A stretch of DNA of 64,000 nt, from assembly GCA_963776935.1 (NCBI GenBank), contig CAVZOP010000012.1:219829-283828 (forward strand), written 5' to 3'. Each line of letters starts with the position of its first letter. Position 1 is the stretch's first letter. The position numbers were made by a program, and so were the translations under genes. Below, one piece after another: positions 36,161 through 45,546 of this stretch. The notes below the pieces were generated by a model that ran no database searches, was not told where the DNA came from, and saw only the letters and a program-made list of their open reading frames with translations. This DNA comes from JALOLG01 sp963776935. Its GTDB lineage: Bacteria > Actinomycetota > Acidimicrobiia > Acidimicrobiales > Ilumatobacteraceae.

Positions 36161-38090
36161 ATGCTCGACGTGATCTGGCTGATCCCCGCCTTCCCGCTGG
36201 CCGGGTTCGTGCTGATCCTGCTGTTCGGACGGCGTCTGGGTCAGCCCGGCGCGGGCCTGCTCGCCACCGCCATGGTCGCCGCCTCGTTCGTGGTCTCCGT
36301 CGGTGCCTACTTCGACCTGCTGTCGCGCGACGAGGCCGAGCGCGCCCACACCGAAGTCCTGTTCTCGTGGGTCCCGGTCTCATCGCTCCACGTCGACATG
36401 GCGTTCCTCGCCGATCCGCTGAGCATCACGATGTGCCTGTTCGTCACCGGCGTCGGGGCGCTCATCCACTTGTTCGCGATCGGCTACATGCACGGCGATC
36501 CGAAGTTCTCCAAGTTCTTCCTGTACATGAACCTGTTCGTGCTCTCGATGGTCATCCTGGTGCTCGGCGAGAACCTGCTCGTCACGTTCCTCGGCTGGGA
36601 GGGCGTCGGAACCTGCTCCTACTTCCTGATCGCCTTCTGGCACACGCGCGACTCGGCGGCGACCGCCGGCAAGAAGGCGTTCGTCACCAACCGCATCGGT
36701 GACTGGGGCTTCATGATCGCCATGTTCCTCGCCTTCCAGGCGCTCGGTTCGGTGAGCTTCTCGGTCCTCAACGAGGCATCCGAGCAGGGGACCATCGCCA
36801 GGACGACGGCGACCGCGATCGCGCTGCTGCTGTTCGTCGGCGCGGTCGGCAAGAGCGCCCAGTTGCCGCTGTACCTGTGGCTCCCCGACGCGATGGAGGG
36901 CCCGACGCCGGTGTCGGCGCTGATCCACGCCGCGACGATGGTCACCGCCGGCGTGTTCCTCATGACCCGCGTCAACCCGGTGCTCGAGTACGCGTCGGAT
37001 TGGGCCCCCGAGCTGATCGCCTGGGTCGGCGCGATCACGGCCCTGTTCGCGGCGACGATCGCGGTCGCCCAGAACGACATCAAGAAGGTGCTCGCCTACT
37101 CGACGGTGAGCCAACTCGGCTACATGTTCCTCGCCGTCGGCTCGGGTGCCTACGTCGCGGCGATCTTCCACATGGTGACGCACGCGTTCTTCAAGGCGCT
37201 GATGTTCCTCGGATCGGGGTCGGTGATCCACGGCATGCACGACGAGCAGGACATGCGCCGGATGGGCGCGCTGCGCAAGTTCATGCCGGTCACCGCGGCG
37301 ACGTTCATCGTCGGCTGGCTGGCGATCGCCGGCGTGCCGCCGTTCGCCGGCTTCTGGTCGAAGGACGAGATCCTGCTGTTCGCCCTCGCATCGAATCCGG
37401 CGCTGTGGGTGATCGGTCTGGTGACCGCGGTGCTGACCGCGTACTACATGACGCGCCAGGTCGTGATGGTCTTCTTCGGCGAGGCCAAGTGGGAGAGCCG
37501 CGCCGCCGAGCACGGCGCCCACGGCGAGTTCAAACCGCACGAGTCGTCGCCGGTGATGCTGTTCCCGCTCGTCGTCCTCGCCGGGTTGTCGATCGTCGGC
37601 GGCGTGATCCAGCTGCCGTCGTACTCGTGGATCCCCGACGACCTCACCCAGAAGCTCGAGCACTGGCTGCACCCCGTCGTCGAGTTCGGCGAGGCCGAGA
37701 TCACCGGCACCAATGCCTACGACAACCGGGGCCTGCTGGCGCTCATCGCCATCGCCGCGGCGCTGATCGGGATCGCCGCCGGGATCGCCGTGTACGCCAA
37801 GCACAAGGCGAGGGCGATCGAGCCCGCAGTTCCTCGCCGACGGATACCGGTACGACGCGACCGTGAGCGCGTTCATGGGCGGCCCCGGACGCAAGGGGTT
37901 CGAGGCGCTCGCCTGGTTCGACAAGTCCGTCGTCGACGGCGCCGTCGACGGTTCCGGTCGGGCCGTGCGGGGAGCCGCCCGCCAGATCCGCAAGGGCCAG
38001 ACCGGCAACATGCGCAACTACGCCGGCATCCTCGGGATCGGCGCCGTGTTGCTGCTCGCCTGGTTCGTGCTCGCCAGGGGAGTCCTGTGA
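36161..38090 (+). CDS. nuoL: NADH-quinone oxidoreductase subunit L (operon 1, frame break)
   Basis: Antiporter-like proton-pumping subunit with about 14-16 helices; LVTFLGWEGVGTCSYFLI, KKAFVTNRIGDWGF and the Lys/His-bearing DIKKVLAYSTVSQLGYMFL are clear. The frame is lost near 37823-37829 (after ARAIEP): QFLADGYRYDATVSAFMGG continues one frame away and runs to the stop at 38088-38090, adding the lateral helix and the last membrane segment. One extra base explains the break. Uncorrected, translation in the first frame runs on to 38110 with an Arg-rich tail. About 642 residues when joined, normal for NuoL. Confidence 0.9.
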
Positions 38091-38106
38091 TGGCCCGGGA
38101 GTCCGC

Positions 38107-39668
38107 ATGAGCAGCGCCGCGTCGTTCCCGATCCTGACCAGCCTCGTCCTCGTCCCGGCGATCGGCGCCGTCCTCGTCATGCTCGTGTCGAAGCGCCGGC
38201 CCGAACTGGTGAAGCTCATCGCCCTGCTGGCGTCCGCGGGAACAGCGGCTCTGACGGTGTGGCTGTTGTGGGCGTTCGAGGCCGATGCCGAGGGGTTCCA
38301 GTTCGTCTCGAAGCACACATGGATCGACGCGTGGGGCATCTCCTGGCATCTCGGCGTCGACGGGATCTCGCTGTTCCTCGTCGTGCTCACGGGGGTGCTG
38401 TTCCCGCTCTCGATCGTGGCCACCGATCCGCACCACGACGACAAGGCCTACCTCGCGTGGATGTTGCTGCTCGAGGCCGGCGTGATGGGCAGCTTCATCA
38501 GCCTCGACCTGTTCGTGTTCTTCGTGTTCTTCGAGATCGTGCTGGTGCCGATGTACTTCCTCATCGGCGGGTGGGGGTACGAACAGCGCGTCTACGCGGC
38601 CACCAAGTTCTTCCTGTTCACCATGTTCGGGTCGGCGTTCATGTTCGTCGGCATCATCGCCACGGTGTTCCTCGCCGCGACAACGGGGTCGGCCACCTCA
38701 CGTTCGATCTCGTCGAGCTCGCCGAGGGATCCAACTTCGCGGCCTCCACGGGGCGATGGTTGTTCTTCGCCTTCGCGATCGCGTTCGCGGTCAAGGTGCC
38801 GATCTTCCCGCTCCACACGTGGTTGCCGGACGCCCACACGCAGGCACCGACCGCCGGCTCGGTGGTGCTCGCCGGCGTGTTGCTGAAGCTCGGCACCTAC
38901 GGATTCTTGCGGTTCGGCCTCTACCTGTTCCCCGAAGCGGCGAGGTGGAGCCGTCCGCTGTTCCTGACGCTCGGCGTGATCGGCATCACGTACGGGGCGA
39001 TCGTGGCCGCCATGCAGAACGACCTCAAGCGGCTCGTCGCCTACTCGTCGATCGCCCACCTCGGCTTCATCATCCTCGGCACGTTCGCGTTCACGTCGCA
39101 GGCGATCAGCGGCTCGGTGATGCAGATGATCAACCACGGCATCTCCACCGGGGCGCTGTTCCTCCTCGTCGGGATGATCTACGAACGCCGGCACACGCGC
39201 GAGATCGCCAAGCTCCGCGGCATCCAACAGGTGGCGCCGATGTTCGCCGCCGGGTTCATGGTCGTGATGCTGTCGTCGATCGGCGTGCCCGGGCTGAACG
39301 GCTTCGTCGGCGAGTACCTGATCCTGATCGGGTCGTTCCTGACGGCGCGCTGGTGGGTCGTGGTGGCCGCGACCGGCGTGATCCTCGCCGCGCTGTACCT
39401 GCTCTGGGCCTACCAGCGGGTGTTCCACGGCGAGCCCGACGAGGACAACAAGCACTTCCCCGAGCTGACGTTGAAAGAGGCCTGCGTCCTGGTGCCGCTG
39501 ATCGGCGTCATCGTGTTCACCGGGATCTACCCCAAGCCGATGCTCGACCGCATCGAACCGGCGGTGAACTCGCTGATCGCCCACGTCGAGGAGCGCACCG
39601 ACTACGAAGAGCCGCAGCCGACGCTGGCTGAGCTCGACGAGCCCGCCGACGAAGAGGGTTCCGACTGA
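38107..39668 (+). CDS. nuoM: NADH-quinone oxidoreductase subunit M (operon 1, frame break)
   Basis: Antiporter-like proton pump subunit. The first frame gives LGVDGISLFLVVLTG, FVFFEIVLVPMYFLIGGWG and ATKFFLFTMFGSAFMFVG, then breaks within 38677-38679 after TVFLA. The second frame resumes at DNGVGHLTFDLVELAEG and continues through KVPIFPLHTWLPDAHTQAPT and NDLKRLVAYSSIAHLGF to the stop. One missing base explains it; joined length is about 520 residues, family size. The stop overlaps nuoN in TGATG. Confidence 0.9.
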
Positions 39669-41177
39669 TGCTCGCCCAGGAGCTGATCGAGCCGAGCATC
39701 GACTGGTTCGCGCTCACGCCGCTGCTCGTCCTCCTCGGCGGCGGGCTGGCGCTGCTCGTCGGCGGCGCGCTGACGCCGACGTGGCCGCGTGGCTGGTACG
39801 GGGCGTACACAGCGATCGTCGCCGGTGCCGCCGGCGGGCTGGCGATGTTCCAGTGGGACGACATCACCGACGAAGGGGCATCGACCATCGTGTCGCGCGC
39901 CCTCGCCTTCGACACGCTCGCCGAGTTCCTGACGATCACGATCTGCGTCGCCGTGATCCTCGTGGCGCTGGTGACCGGTGACGAGCTGCGGCGGGCCGGC
40001 ATCGACGGTCCCGAGGTCTACGCGCTGTACCTGATGGCGGCCATCGGCGGCATCGTGATGGCGTCGGCGAACGACCTGATCGTGATGTTCCTCGGCCTCG
40101 AGACGTTGTCGCTCGCGTTCTACGTGCTCGCCGCCTCCGACCGCCGTCGTCGCCGGAGCCAGGAGAGCGGCATGAAGTACTTCGTGCTCGGCGGCTTCTC
40201 GTCGGCGTTCTTCCTGTACGGGATCGCGCTGCTCTACGGCGGCACCGGCTCGACCAACATCGGCGAGATCGTGACGTACTTCCAGAACTCGATCAGCAAT
40301 CCGCCGCGAGGACGCTCTCGTCCTCGCCGGCGTGGCACTGATGCTCGTCGGGCTCGGGTTCAAGACGGCTGCCGTCCCGTTCCACGTGTGGACGCCCGAC
40401 GTGTACGAGGGCGCCCCGACACCGGTCACCGCGTTCATGGCGTCGGCGGGCAAGGCCGCCGCGTTCGCGGCGATGCTGCGAGTGCTCGTGATCGCACTGC
40501 CGTTCCACCGCGACGACTGGCGGCCGGTGGTGTGGGTGCTGGCGGTGCTGACGCTCGTCATCGGCTCGGCGCTGGCGGTCGTGCAGACGAACGTCAAGCG
40601 GATGCTCGCCTACTCGTCGATCAGTCACGCCGGGTTCGTGCTCGTCGGTGTCGAGGCGGCCGGACACCGCGCCGGCGAACCCGATCCGGGTTCGGGGATG
40701 CCGAGCGTGGCGACCTACCTCCTCGTCTACTCGGTGCTCGTGATCGGGTCGTTCGCCGTGGTCGGGCTCGTCGAACGTGCGCACGGCGGTGACACCGGGC
40801 TCGATTCGTTCAAGGGGCTGGCGGCGCGCCGGCCGGCGCTGGCGATCGCCCTGACCGTGTTCCTCCTCGCCCAGGCGGGCGTGCCGCTGACGAGCGGCTT
40901 CGTCGCCAAGTTCGGCGTGATCCGCGCCGCAGTCGAGCAACGGAGCTACGCCATCGGCGTGATCGCCATGGTCGCGGCCGTGATCGCCGCCTTCCTGTAC
41001 CTACGCATCATGGTCAACGTCTGGCTCGAGCCGTCCGACGCCGACGTCGCCCCGGAGCGGGTGCCGTTCACGTCGGCGATCGCCATCACCGGCGCGGCGG
41101 TGTTCACCCTGCTCGTCGGCGTGTGGCCCGGCTGGCTCCTCGACGCCACCGACACCGTCACCCAATACGCCCGCTAA
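39668..41177 (+). CDS. nuoN: NADH-quinone oxidoreductase subunit N (operon 1, frame break)
   Basis: Antiporter-like subunit. First frame covers the N-terminal helices to FQNSISNPP, with FLGLETLSLAFYVLAASDRRR and SGMKYFVLGGFSSAFFLYG visible. The break is at 40307, where one extra C precedes EDALVLAGVALMLVGLGFKTAA; the second frame runs to the stop with PFHVWTPDVYEGAPTPVTAF and VKRMLAYSSISHAGFVLV. Joined length is about 502 residues. It is the last gene of the operon and is followed by a strong hairpin. Confidence 0.9.
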
Positions 41178-41181
41178 CCAC

Positions 41182-41228
41182 TTCTGTCTGCTTCAGACGA
41201 GCCGCCGGCTCATCTGAGGCAGACAGAA
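41182..41228. terminator. Long hairpin between convergent nuoN and desaturase genes
   Basis: Arms 41182-41203 and 41207-41228 are complementary over 22 bases with two mismatches and a loop of 3. It lies 5 bases after the nuoN stop and 7 before the desaturase stop, which fits a bidirectional terminator without a T-run. Confidence 0.7.
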
Positions 41229-41234
41229 CGGATT

Positions 41235-42158
41235 TCAGGCGGGGGTGAGGGAGGCTTCGCGGCGTTCGGAGACGCGGCGGGCGACGCGCTCGCTCTTGGC
41301 GAGGCGCTTCATCAAGCGCTCGCGGGCCTGCTCGCCTTCGGCGCTGAGGCCGGTGACGTTCTCGACGTTCCACTGCCGCAGCACGACCGGCACGAGGATC
41401 TGCTCGTGGTGCACGGCGAGGTCGTAGATCCCGGCCCGGGCGATCTTCGCCGCGTGCTGGGTGAAGTTGGGGATCCCGATGCCGGGCATCTGGAAGCCGG
41501 CGACCTCGTGCTCGATCGCGCACATCATCCCGCTCGGGTCGTGCTCGAGGGCCGCTTGAGCAAGGTCGCGGTAGAACAGCTGATGCAGGTTCTCGTCGGA
41601 CGCGACCCGCATCATCACCTCGTACCCGGCCGGATCGCCCATCATCCGCCCCGTCGACCGGTGGGCGATGCGGGTGGCGAGCTCCTGGAGGGCGAGGTAG
41701 GCGAACCCGTGCTGCAGGGTGGGCGGTTCAGGCGTGATGCCGGCCGACACCTGGGCCATGCGGCCCCGCTCGAGCTGGTGGGGATCGATCGCCCGGGTCA
41801 CCATCAGGTAGCCGTAGATCGCCATCGCGTGACGGCCTTCCTCGGCCGTCCAGCGCCGCACCCAGGTGCCCCACGGGCCGTCGGCGCCGAACATCCGCTC
41901 GACGGACCGGAAGTAGTACGGCAGGTTGTCCTCGGTCAGCAAGTTGACCAGCAACGCGCTGCGCACCGAATCGTCGATGGTGGCCCCGCCGAGATCGGCG
42001 TCGGCCTCCGACCAGGTCTCACCCTCTTGGTGGTCGCGGCCGCGGCTGTACGGGACGTACTCGTGCGGGAACCACTCCTTGGAGCTGGCGAGGTGGCGTT
42101 CGAGGAGCCGCTCGACGGTCGGCTCGAGATCGTGCAGGACGTCCGTGTTGGGCATCAT
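41235..42158 (-). CDS. Acyl-[acyl-carrier-protein] desaturase, ferritin-like
   Basis: 307 residues. Diiron enzyme family that puts a double bond into acyl-ACP (stearoyl-ACP desaturase, mycobacterial DesA1/DesA2). Iron ligands appear in LLTEDNLPYYF (Glu), WTAEEGRHAMAIYGY (ExxH), and VASDENLHQLFYR (ExxH). Size is near DesA types. It converges on nuoN1 and lies about 30 bases from the end of the dehydratase gene, so it might be co-transcribed with it. Electron donor would be a ferredoxin; none is adjacent. Confidence 0.88.
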   Translation of the reverse strand: MMPNTDVLHDLEPTVERLLERHLASSKEWFPHEYVPYSRGRDHQEGETWSEADADLGGATIDDSVRSALLVNLLTEDNLPYYFRSVERMFGADGPWGTWVRRWTAEEGRHAMAIYGYLMVTRAIDPHQLERGRMAQVSAGITPEPPTLQHGFAYLALQELATRIAHRSTGRMMGDPAGYEVMMRVASDENLHQLFYRDLAQAALEHDPSGMMCAIEHEVAGFQMPGIGIPNFTQHAAKIARAGIYDLAVHHEQILVPVVLRQWNVENVTGLSAEGEQARERLMKRLAKSERVARRVSERREASLTPA

Positions 42159-42189
42159 CGCGACAGCCTACCGACCAGTAGGTAGATTG

Positions 42190-43413
42190 TCACGCCAAGA
42201 CGCGCAGATCCTCGTATCCGCTGGCGCGGACGGCCTCGACCACCTGGGTGGCGTGCTGGGGGCTGCGCACCTCGAACGTGGCGTGGACGCCGGTCTCGCG
42301 GACGTGGAGGCCGAGCATCTCGCGCACGTGCTCGACCTCGATCAGGTTGGCGCCGGCGCCGGCGAAGGCGGTGAGCAGCTGTGCCAAGCCGCCCGGCCGA
42401 TCGTCGATGGTGGCGAAGACCGTGAGTCGCCGACCGGCCGCGTTCTCGTGGCGTCGGATGAGGCCGGGGACGATCCCCAGGTCGACGTTGCCGCCGGAGA
42501 GCACCGCACACGTGGTTCCCGATGGTGCCGGGGTCACGCGCCCGGCGAGCAGGGCGGCCACCCCGACCGCGCCGGCGCCCTCGACGTAGAGCTTGGCCCG
42601 TTCCATCAGCAGCACCATCGCGTCGGCGATCGAGTCCTCGTCGACGGTGACGATCTCGTCGACCCAGTGCTCGATCAGCGGGCGGGTGATCACGCCGGGC
42701 GACTTGACCGCGATCCCGTCGGCCAGCGTGGCGACCGGTCCGACCGGTGGCGCCTGCCCGGAGTACGGCGCGCACGTGGCGGCCTGGACGCCGACGATCC
42801 GGACGCCAGGCTTGATCGACTTGATCGCGATCGCCAGCCCGGCCGCCAGCCCACCGCCGCCGATCGGCACGATCACGAGCGACAGGTCGTCGATGTCGTC
42901 GAGCAACTCCAGACCGAGAGTTCCCTGACCGGCGATCACGACCGGATCGTCGTACGGGTGGCAGAACGCCCACCCCTTGGCAGCCGCTCGCGCCTTGGCG
43001 GCTTCGACCGCCTCCGACAACGACGCCCCGCTCTCGTTCACCGTCGCGCCGAACGCGACACACGCCTCGATCTTGCCGATCGACGCACCGGCCGGTACGA
43101 AGATCTCGCAGCCGAGACCGTGATGCTGGGCCGCGAACGCGATCGCCTGGGCGTGGTTGCCGGCGCTCCCCGCCGTCACGCCGTCGACACGGGGAACGCC
43201 TGCGCCGGAAGCCAGCGACGCCACCTTGTTCATCGCCCCGCGGATCTTGAACGACCCCGTGCGCTGCAGGTTCTCCGCCTTCAACGCCACCGAACCGCCG
43301 ACGATGTCCGACAGCGTCACCGACGACACCACCGGCGTGTGCTTGGCGACGGGGCGCACCGTCTCGCGGGCCCGCCGGATCGCGTCGAGATCGACCCCAT
43401 CGACGGTCGCCAT
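42190..43413 (-). CDS. ilvA: Threonine dehydratase (ammonia-lyase) with ACT domain
   Basis: 407 residues from ATG 43413. PLP enzyme converting threonine to 2-oxobutanoate and ammonia. PLP lysine lies in RTGSFKIRGAMNK, GGGGLAAG is the phosphate-binding loop, and the C-terminal ACT domain (about 330-407, TVFATIDDRPGGLAQLL) is of the single-ACT, catabolic/allosteric (TdcB/IlvA short) type. In-frame ATG 43446 or GTG 43434 are alternative starts. The upstream palindrome at 43450-43496 would fall in the longer forms. Physiological role (isoleucine synthesis or catabolism) is not decided by sequence alone. Confidence 0.9.
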   Translation of the reverse strand: MATVDGVDLDAIRRARETVRPVAKHTPVVSSVTLSDIVGGSVALKAENLQRTGSFKIRGAMNKVASLASGAGVPRVDGVTAGSAGNHAQAIAFAAQHHGLGCEIFVPAGASIGKIEACVAFGATVNESGASLSEAVEAAKARAAAKGWAFCHPYDDPVVIAGQGTLGLELLDDIDDLSLVIVPIGGGGLAAGLAIAIKSIKPGVRIVGVQAATCAPYSGQAPPVGPVATLADGIAVKSPGVITRPLIEHWVDEIVTVDEDSIADAMVLLMERAKLYVEGAGAVGVAALLAGRVTPAPSGTTCAVLSGGNVDLGIVPGLIRRHENAAGRRLTVFATIDDRPGGLAQLLTAFAGAGANLIEVEHVREMLGLHVRETGVHATFEVRSPQHATQVVEAVRASGYEDLRVLA

Positions 43414-43449
43414 GGCGCCGAACGGTACTCCCACCGCCCCACCCATCCC

Positions 43450-43496
43450 ATCTCGTGAAGTTTCGGCGCCCCCACGGCACCGAAACTTCACGAGAT
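43450..43496. repeat. Palindrome A with arm ATCTCGTGAAGTTTCGG
   Basis: Arms at 43450-43466 and 43480-43496 are perfectly complementary over 17 bases, with a 13-base loop. The same arm sequence occurs again in palindrome B (44559-44611). It lies between the divergent dehydratase and oxygenase genes, so it is not a terminator for a convergent pair; it may be a repeated extragenic element. Confidence 0.75.
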
Positions 43497-43508
43497 CGGG
43501 TGGGGGTC

Positions 43509-43514
43509 TACGGT
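43509..43514 (+). promoter_or_regulatory. Candidate -10 box TACGGT, leaderless start of oxygenase
   Basis: TACGGT fits TANNNT and ends 7 bases before ATG 43522. The transcript would have little or no leader. It lies just after palindrome A. Confidence 0.35.
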
Positions 43515-43521
43515 CTGGGGC

Positions 43522-44546
43522 ATGCAGCTGGTGCCGACGGTCGACCTCGGGCCGTGGTTCGGGGGTGATCCGGCGGCGCGGATCGAGGTCGCCCGCCGGC
43601 TCGACGACGCCTGCCGGTCGATCGGGTTCCTGCAGGTCGTCGGCCATGGCGTGCCCGACGGCGTGATCGACGACATGCGGCGGGCCACGTCGGAGTTCTT
43701 CGCCCTGCCGCTCGACGAGAAGCAGAAGTGCGTGCCGCCCGACCCGACCATCAACCGTGGGTACGCGGCTCGAAGACCGAGGCGCTCGCCTACAGCCTGG
43801 GCCGGCAGGCGCCGCCCGACCTCTTCGAGGCGTTCAACATCGGCGAGGACGCGGTCGACGAGTCCGACCCGTTCTACGCGGCCGAGCGGCACCGCCTGTT
43901 CGCCCCGAACATCTGGCCCGAACACCCGGCGTCGCTGCGGCCGGCGCTGGTCGCCTACTTCGCTGCCGTCCGCGCCGTGGCGATGACGCTCACCGACGTG
44001 TTCGCGCCGGCGCTCGGCCTGTCGGACGGCTGGTTCCGGCCGTTCGTCGAGCGATCGACCACGACGATGCGCGTCAACAACTACGAGCGTCGCGCCGACG
44101 ACGGTGATCCGCTCCCTGGCCAGCAGCGGATGGGCGCCCACACCGACTACGGCGTCGTCACCGTGCTGTACGCCGACCAGGTGCAGGGGCTCCAGATCGT
44201 GGGTCCCGACCGTGAGTGGCACGACGTCGTCCCCGACCGCGGCGCGTTCCTCGTCAACCTCGGCGACCTGACGGCCGAGTGGACGAACGATCGCTGGCGC
44301 TCGACGCTCCACCGGGTCGTCCCTCCACCGGCCGGGTCCGGTCCGGTCCGTCGTCGCAGCGTCGCCTTCTTCCTCGACGCCAATTGGGACGCCACGATCG
44401 AATGCGTCCCGACGTGCACCGACTCCGCCAACCCCCCGAAGTACCCGCCCGTCGTCGCCGGTGAGCACCTGATGGCGAAGCTCCTCGGCCCCCGCACGTT
44501 GCGGCCGAGCGAGGCGATGGACACCGCCGGCGATCGCGCCCGGTGA
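43522..44546 (+). CDS. 2-oxoglutarate/Fe(II)-dependent oxygenase (isopenicillin-N-synthase-like, frame break)
   Basis: About 341 residues when joined. The N-terminal DIOX_N-type region (PTVDLGPWFGG, SIGFLQVVGHGVP) runs to PTINRGY. The frame then breaks near 43765-43767 and resumes at GSKTEALAYSLGRQ. One missing base explains it. The catalytic domain shows the iron ligands in HTDYGVVTVL (HxD) and TLHRVV (His), and RRRSVAFFLD supplies the 2OG-binding Arg/Ser. The family includes IPNS, ACC oxidase and gibberellin oxidase-like enzymes; the substrate is unknown. Palindromes lie on both sides of the gene. Confidence 0.8.
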
Positions 44547-44558
44547 CCCCGTCAGCGA

Positions 44559-44611
44559 TCGATCTCGTGAAGTTTCGGCGCCCTCAGAACGCCGAAACTT
44601 CACGAGATCGA
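44559..44611. repeat. Palindrome B, same arm as palindrome A
   Basis: Perfect 22-base arms (44559-44580 and 44590-44611) with a 9-base loop. The inner 17 bases ATCTCGTGAAGTTTCGG are identical to the arm of palindrome A at 43450. It follows the oxygenase stop by 12 bases, so it may end that transcript, and it precedes the second nuo promoter. Confidence 0.75.
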
Positions 44612-44634
44612 GGGGTTGGGAGGGTTTGGGAGGG
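44612..44634 (+). promoter_or_regulatory. G-quadruplex-forming tract at second nuo promoter
   Basis: Five G-tracts (44612-44615, 44618-44620, 44622-44624, 44628-44630, 44632-44634) are joined by loops of only 1 to 3 bases (TT, A, TTT, A). This meets the strict G4 consensus on the coding strand. It directly follows palindrome B and covers the expected -35 position of the box at 44651. Confidence 0.6.
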
Positions 44635-44650
44635 TATTCACAAGGACTGG

Positions 44651-44656
44651 TAGCGT
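44651..44656 (+). promoter_or_regulatory. Candidate -10 box TAGCGT for second nuo operon
   Basis: TAGCGT fits TANNNT and ends 9 bases before ATG 44666 of nuoA2, so the leader would be very short. The G-rich tract lies 17 bases upstream. Confidence 0.45.
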
Positions 44657-44665
44657 CGCGGCCCG

Positions 44666-45031
44666 ATGTCGCTGTTCCTCCGCGATTACCTCACGGTCGT
44701 CTGGTTCGGCCTCGCAGCGGTCCTCCTGGCCGGATTGTTGCTCGGCATCGCCGCCGCCGTGCGGCCCTCGAAGCCGTCGTACGACAAGAACGTGGCGTAC
44801 GAATCGGGCGTCGATCCGATCGGGACGGGGTGGTCGCAGAGCCAGATCCGCTACTACGTGTTCGCGCTGTTGTTCGTCATCTTCGATGTGGAAGCGGTGT
44901 TCATCTTCCCCTGGGCCGCGCAGATCGAGCGCTACGGAACGTTCGGCCTCGTCGTGATGCTGGCCTTCATCGTGCTGCTGCTCGACGGCTTGGTCTACGC
45001 GTGGAAGCGGGGACTCCTGAGATGGGTCTAG
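44666..45031 (+). CDS. nuoA: NADH-quinone oxidoreductase subunit A (operon 2)
   Basis: 121 residues, normal NuoA size and without the tail of the operon 1 copy. Three helices, with KPSYDKNVAYESGVDPIGTG replacing the usual Cys-bearing YECG loop: the Cys is Ser here. FVIFDVEAVFIFPWA is the conserved acidic helix. It overlaps nuoB by 10 bases. First of 11 complex I genes that lack nuoE, F and G. Confidence 0.95.
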   Translation: MSLFLRDYLTVVWFGLAAVLLAGLLLGIAAAVRPSKPSYDKNVAYESGVDPIGTGWSQSQIRYYVFALLFVIFDVEAVFIFPWAAQIERYGTFGLVVMLAFIVLLLDGLVYAWKRGLLRWV

Positions 45032-45546
45032 TCGACCGCGGGAGGATGCCGGCACCGCTCACGAAGTTGTTCAACATGGGCCGTTCGTACTCCATGTGGG
45101 TGTACCAGTGGGGCCTCGCCTGTTGTGCGATCGAGATGGGCGCCGCCTTCGGATCGCCGCGCTACGACGTCATGCGCCTCGGTGTGATCCCGCTGCCCGC
45201 CAGTCCCCGCCAGGCCGACCTCGTCGTGATCTCGGGGACGGTCACCGACAAGATGGCCCCGGCCATCCGGCGCCTCTACGAGCAGATGCCCGAGCCGAAG
45301 TACGTGATCTCGATGGGCTCGTGCGCCAACTGTGGCGGGCCGTACTGGGACAGCTACTCGGTCACCAAGGGTGTCGACCAGCTGATCCCCGTCGATGTCT
45401 ACGTGCCGGGTTGCCCGCCGCGCCCTGAGGCGCTGCTCGAAGGCATCGTGCTGTTGCAGCAGCGGATCAAGAACGAGGACATGGGCGCCAAGTGGCGTGG
45501 CGAGGACTACACGCCGATCGTCGTCGGTGGTGGTCGGATTGAGTGA
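45022..45546 (+). CDS. nuoB: NADH-quinone oxidoreductase subunit B (operon 2)
   Basis: 174 residues from ATG 45022. N2 ligands lie in GLACCAIEMG, SMGSCANCGGPYW and YVPGCPPRPE. The extra Cys in ANCGG and the loop GPYWDSYSVTKGVDQ differ from the operon 1 copy, so this is a distinct complex I branch, not a recent duplicate. It overlaps nuoC at its 3' end. Confidence 0.95.
   Translation: MGLVDRGRMPAPLTKLFNMGRSYSMWVYQWGLACCAIEMGAAFGSPRYDVMRLGVIPLPASPRQADLVVISGTVTDKMAPAIRRLYEQMPEPKYVISMGSCANCGGPYWDSYSVTKGVDQLIPVDVYVPGCPPRPEALLEGIVLLQQRIKNEDMGAKWRGEDYTPIVVGGGRIE

Noticed and set aside
36380..38017. A 545-residue open frame on the minus strand opposite nuoL1
   Set aside because: It is the high-GC antisense shadow of a clearly conserved gene, rich in Arg, Asp, His and Gly, without a protein-like motif.
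37823..41177. Reading nuoL1/M1/N1 breaks as separate short genes
   Set aside because: The two parts of each join into one family-length protein with helices in register, so they are one gene each.
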